Source of the DNA: Devosia beringensis
GTDB taxonomy: Bacteria; Pseudomonadota; Alphaproteobacteria; Rhizobiales; Devosiaceae
Reading direction: 5' to 3'
DNA length: 64,000 nt
NCBI RefSeq assembly: GCF_014926585.1
Contig: NZ_CP045422.1
Coordinates: forward strand, 3,316,001-3,380,000
Position 1 is the stretch's first letter, and each line of letters starts with the position of its first letter. This document shows, in pieces, positions 61,481 to 64,000 of the stretch. The notes beneath the pieces are model-generated. The model was not told the origin of the DNA. It worked only from the letters and a program-made list of their open reading frames with translations, and ran no database searches. The position numbers and the translations under genes were made by a program.

Positions 61481-63850
61481 CTACTCCCTGGTTTTGAGAA
61501 CGGCGATCAGGTCAAGGCGGTCAATCCGGCGACGGACCACCAGGCCCGACACGAGCGCCGCCGCGGCGACCGCCAGGCTGGCGGTGGCAAAGCCGTCGGG
61601 GCCGATAATCAGCGGCATGCTGAACAGTTCGCTGGCAAAGCCCTCGACCATGCCGCGGGCGATCAGCAGGCCGAGCAGCCAGCCCGGCGGTTGAGCGAGC
61701 AGCACGAGGATGGCTATCTCGGTCAGCAACAAGGACGAGACCTCGCTGCGGGTGAAGCCGAGCACGCGCAGGCTAGCCATTTCGCGTCCCTGTTCGGACA
61801 GCGATATCCGGGCGAAATTGTAGACCACGCCAAAGGCGATGAGGCTGGCCAGGCCGACCAGGACGGCGATCATGACATACATGTTCTGCGCCATGGTGGC
61901 GCGAAACTGCTTGAGCGCGGCGGCCTGCAGGGCGATATGGCCGAGCGATGGTGAGCGCTTGAGCGCGGCAAAGAGCTCGGCCTGGTGCAGCGTGTCGATA
62001 GTGATGTTGACGCCGGAAATGCGGTTGCCCTCGCCCATCAGCGCCTGCAGGGCGGCCATGTCCATATAGGCGCCGAGGCCGAGATAGCTTTCCACAACGG
62101 CCGCCACCTGCAGCTGGAATCGCTGCCGCTCGCCCTCGAGCAGGCGGATGTCGACGCTGTCGCCCGGGCCGACGCCCAGGATCCTGGCCAGGGACTGCGT
62201 CAGCAGCACGCCCTGTGGCGGCATCGGCACCGGCTGCAGATCGGCATCGAGCATGCGGGTCATGGAACCGTTGGCGGGTCGCCCCATCAGGGCTATCTGG
62301 CGCGTCACCTGGGCATGACCGATTTCGACGCCCACGGCACGGAAGGGCTCGGCTCCCAGCACACCGGGAAGGCGGGCGATCTCGGCCGTGGCGGCGAGGG
62401 GCTTGCTGGTGGCAAAATTGACGATGGCGTCCTGCCGCTCGGTGCGGTTGAACGAATAGTCGATCATGAACTCGACGCCGCCCACCGACCAGAGCGAGCC
62501 GACAAGCACGGCGACCGAGAGGGCAATGCCGACGATGCCACCGGCCGATCGCCAGGGTCGGTGCAGCAAGTGCCGCGTGACCATGACCCCGGTCTGGTGC
62601 AGGGGCAGGGCGAAACGCCGCCGGCCGCTGTGCCGCCGATAGGTCGGCGGTGGCGGCGGCGACATTGCCACCGCGGGGGGAAGCACGGCGGCAGCCCGCA
62701 CGGCGCGGATAGCGCCGGCCACCGCGGCTGCCAGCGTGATGCCGCCCGAAATGGCATAAAGGCTGGGTTCACGGCTGAAGACCAGGACGGGAAAGCTGTA
62801 GAACCGCGTGTACATTTCGGTGAGGCCGTTGCCGGCCCAGATCCCGAAACCGGTGCCGATGATGATGCCGATAATGGCGATCAGCAGTACGAATTCCACA
62901 TAGTGCCAGGCGATGGCCCGGCCGGAATAGCCAATGGCCTTGAGCAGGCCGATCTGCTCGCGCTCAAGCGCGATCAGGCGCGTCAGCGTCATGTTGACGA
63001 GAAAGGCCGCCACCAGCAGGAAAACCGGCGGCAATACCTCGCTCATCGAGCGCAACTGTTGCAGTTCGGCGTCCAGATAGGCATGGGAGGTCAGCTGGTC
63101 GCGGCCATGGGCGCCCTGCGCGCCATAGGGATCGAGCAGTTGATAGAGCCCGGTGATCACCGCCTCCTCGGAAGTGCCGGGCGCGAGCTGGACCGAGACG
63201 GCATTGAAGGCGCCGCCCAGGTCATAGGCCGCCGCCAGCGTCCGCTCGGGCACCCAGAGGATGCCGAAGCGCCCGCTATTGGGCGTCATCTCGCCGGGGG
63301 CGATGGCATAGAGATAGTCGGGTGCCAGGGCGATGCCGGTGATCGTCACCTCGCGCCGGGCGCCATTGACGACGACGCCAAACCGGGAGCCTTCGCGAAA
63401 GCCATGCGCCTGGGCAAAGATCTCGCTGACCACAGCCTCCATATGGTTGGCGGCTTCGGGCAGCCGCCCGCTGCGCAGATAGAGGCGGTTGAGCGTTCCT
63501 GCCTGTTGCGGGGGCAGCGAGATCAGGCGCACGGAGGCGGGTTGCTCCAGCCCCTCGATATCGGCCAGCGCCACCTTGGCGATGCGGCCGTCGACAGCCA
63601 GGACCCCGTCCATGGCACCGATCTTTGTCAGCATCGAGCGGGGCGCCCGGGTGACGGTGGCAAAGACATTGGCGAGGTGATGGCTCTGGTAATAGGCCTC
63701 GCGCGTGCGCTCCAGCGACTGATAGGTGCCGATGCCGATCAGCAGGGTTGCGACCCCGGCGGCCATGACCAGGGCGATGGCGAGCACCTGTGCCCACAGG
63801 CGCACGAGCTCGCGCAGCAGCTTGCGGTGCAGGGCATGCAGGCCGCTCAC
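61481..63850 (-). CDS. Large FtsX-domain ABC exporter permease
   Basis: 789 residues from a GTG at 63850 that overlaps the ATPase stop (GTGA). The layout is one N-terminal helix (17-40), a periplasmic domain, three helices (about 265-385, first FtsX domain), a central helix near 435, a second periplasmic domain and three final helices (about 660-780, second FtsX domain). The duplicated FtsX organisation distinguishes it from four-helix MacB. The second FtsX core has LRVLGFTRSEVSSLLLTEIA. Likely exports a lipid, peptide or antibiotic with its HlyD partner. Confidence 0.85.
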   Translation of the reverse strand: MSGLHALHRKLLRELVRLWAQVLAIALVMAAGVATLLIGIGTYQSLERTREAYYQSHHLANVFATVTRAPRSMLTKIGAMDGVLAVDGRIAKVALADIEGLEQPASVRLISLPPQQAGTLNRLYLRSGRLPEAANHMEAVVSEIFAQAHGFREGSRFGVVVNGARREVTITGIALAPDYLYAIAPGEMTPNSGRFGILWVPERTLAAAYDLGGAFNAVSVQLAPGTSEEAVITGLYQLLDPYGAQGAHGRDQLTSHAYLDAELQQLRSMSEVLPPVFLLVAAFLVNMTLTRLIALEREQIGLLKAIGYSGRAIAWHYVEFVLLIAIIGIIIGTGFGIWAGNGLTEMYTRFYSFPVLVFSREPSLYAISGGITLAAAVAGAIRAVRAAAVLPPAVAMSPPPPPTYRRHSGRRRFALPLHQTGVMVTRHLLHRPWRSAGGIVGIALSVAVLVGSLWSVGGVEFMIDYSFNRTERQDAIVNFATSKPLAATAEIARLPGVLGAEPFRAVGVEIGHAQVTRQIALMGRPANGSMTRMLDADLQPVPMPPQGVLLTQSLARILGVGPGDSVDIRLLEGERQRFQLQVAAVVESYLGLGAYMDMAALQALMGEGNRISGVNITIDTLHQAELFAALKRSPSLGHIALQAAALKQFRATMAQNMYVMIAVLVGLASLIAFGVVYNFARISLSEQGREMASLRVLGFTRSEVSSLLLTEIAILVLLAQPPGWLLGLLIARGMVEGFASELFSMPLIIGPDGFATASLAVAAAALVSGLVVRRRIDRLDLIAVLKTRE

Positions 63851-64000
63851 CAGCGCACCGAGGCGGCTGGCTGGCGCTCGGCATTGGTGTCGATGGCGGC
63901 GATCCGGCCGTCGGCAAAACTGACGACGCGATGGGCAATGGTGCGGATGGCCGCGTTATGGGTAATCACCAGGGTAGTGGTCCCCAGCTCGGCATTAATC
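63847..64000 (-). CDS. ABC exporter ATPase, C-terminal part (cut by window end)
   Basis: Only the last 50 codons are present: INAELGTTTLVITHNAAIRT, then IAHRVVSFADGRIAAIDTN. TLVITHN holds the switch His, as in LolD/MacB-type ATPases that serve FtsX permeases. It is the first gene of the minus-strand exporter seen here, overlapping the permease gene by 4 bp. The Walker motifs are outside the window. Confidence 0.85.
   Translation of the reverse strand, partial: INAELGTTTLVITHNAAIRTIAHRVVSFADGRIAAIDTNAERQPAASVRW

Overview
The window looks like chromosome of a high-GC alphaproteobacterium of the Hyphomicrobiales; Devosia or a close relative is my best guess. This rests on the gene families (ectABCD-ask with ehuBCDA, MocR-regulated transamination, XylFGH-type sugar import, an IS3-family element of the IS407 kind) and not on a marker gene. 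About a dozen transport, osmolyte and surface-polysaccharide loci alternate with low-coding islands that hold insertion-sequence debris, pseudogenes and tiny genes.

Layout. 0.2-8.3 kb (minus): nucleotide-sugar and surface-glycan operon (epimerase, FAD oxidoreductase, GT2, RfbC-like and RfbF-like enzymes, SAF-domain oxidoreductase, HAD phosphatase, multi-pass membrane protein). 8.5-10.2 kb (plus): UbiA-type prenyltransferase with a degenerate HAD domain plus a small EamA/SMR-like transporter. 10.2-16.4 kb: BTLCP cysteine peptidase, an octanucleotide tandem array just upstream of a GT4 glycosyltransferase, GMC oxidoreductase, EEP-family membrane protein and VanZ-like protein. 16.6-19.9 kb: mobile-element island (intact IS3 element, two opposed IS256-type 3' ends, integrase fragment) enclosing three tiny membrane-protein genes. 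20.2-28.9 kb: ectoine/hydroxyectoine regulator, biosynthesis (ectABCD, ask) and uptake (ehuBCDA). 29.0-36.3 kb: MocR regulator, taurine-type aminotransferase and TSUP exporter, divergent from a polar-amino-acid-type ABC importer. 36.3-44.4 kb: DUF1127 and small membrane proteins, a REC-LuxR response regulator, a berberine-bridge-type oxidase, a cysteine-free molybdopterin-fold protein overlapping a histidine kinase, a decayed arylamine N-acetyltransferase and an OafA-type acyltransferase. 44.5-46.8 kb: second copy of the tiny membrane-protein pair, with IS110 and IS256 debris. 46.9-56.8 kb: tRNA-Thr, ROK regulator with XylFHG-like importer, DUF1345 protein, glutathione-dependent formaldehyde dehydrogenase, YaiI and Tex. 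56.9-60.3 kb: cobalamin riboswitch and corrinoid importer. 60.3-64.0 kb: HlyD / FtsX-type permease / ATPase exporter, cut by the window end.

How the genes work together. The ectoine block joins synthesis and re-uptake of the solute in one co-oriented run behind a MarR-type regulator. The taurine-like block has import, deamination, export of the sulfur anion and a regulator, with a perfect split inverted repeat between the two divergent arms. Each of the three importers that begin with a binding-protein gene carries a strong hairpin directly after that gene, which probably sets excess binding protein over permease.

The most novel-looking item is a family of 26-73-residue hydrophobic proteins present in two loci about 26 kb apart. 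The two types have conserved sequence, one has a conserved 34-nt upstream element, and the genes occur in opposite relative arrangements beside IS256 remnants. No database search was possible. Family calls rest on motifs visible in the translations, and gene symbols are given only where motif and context agree.
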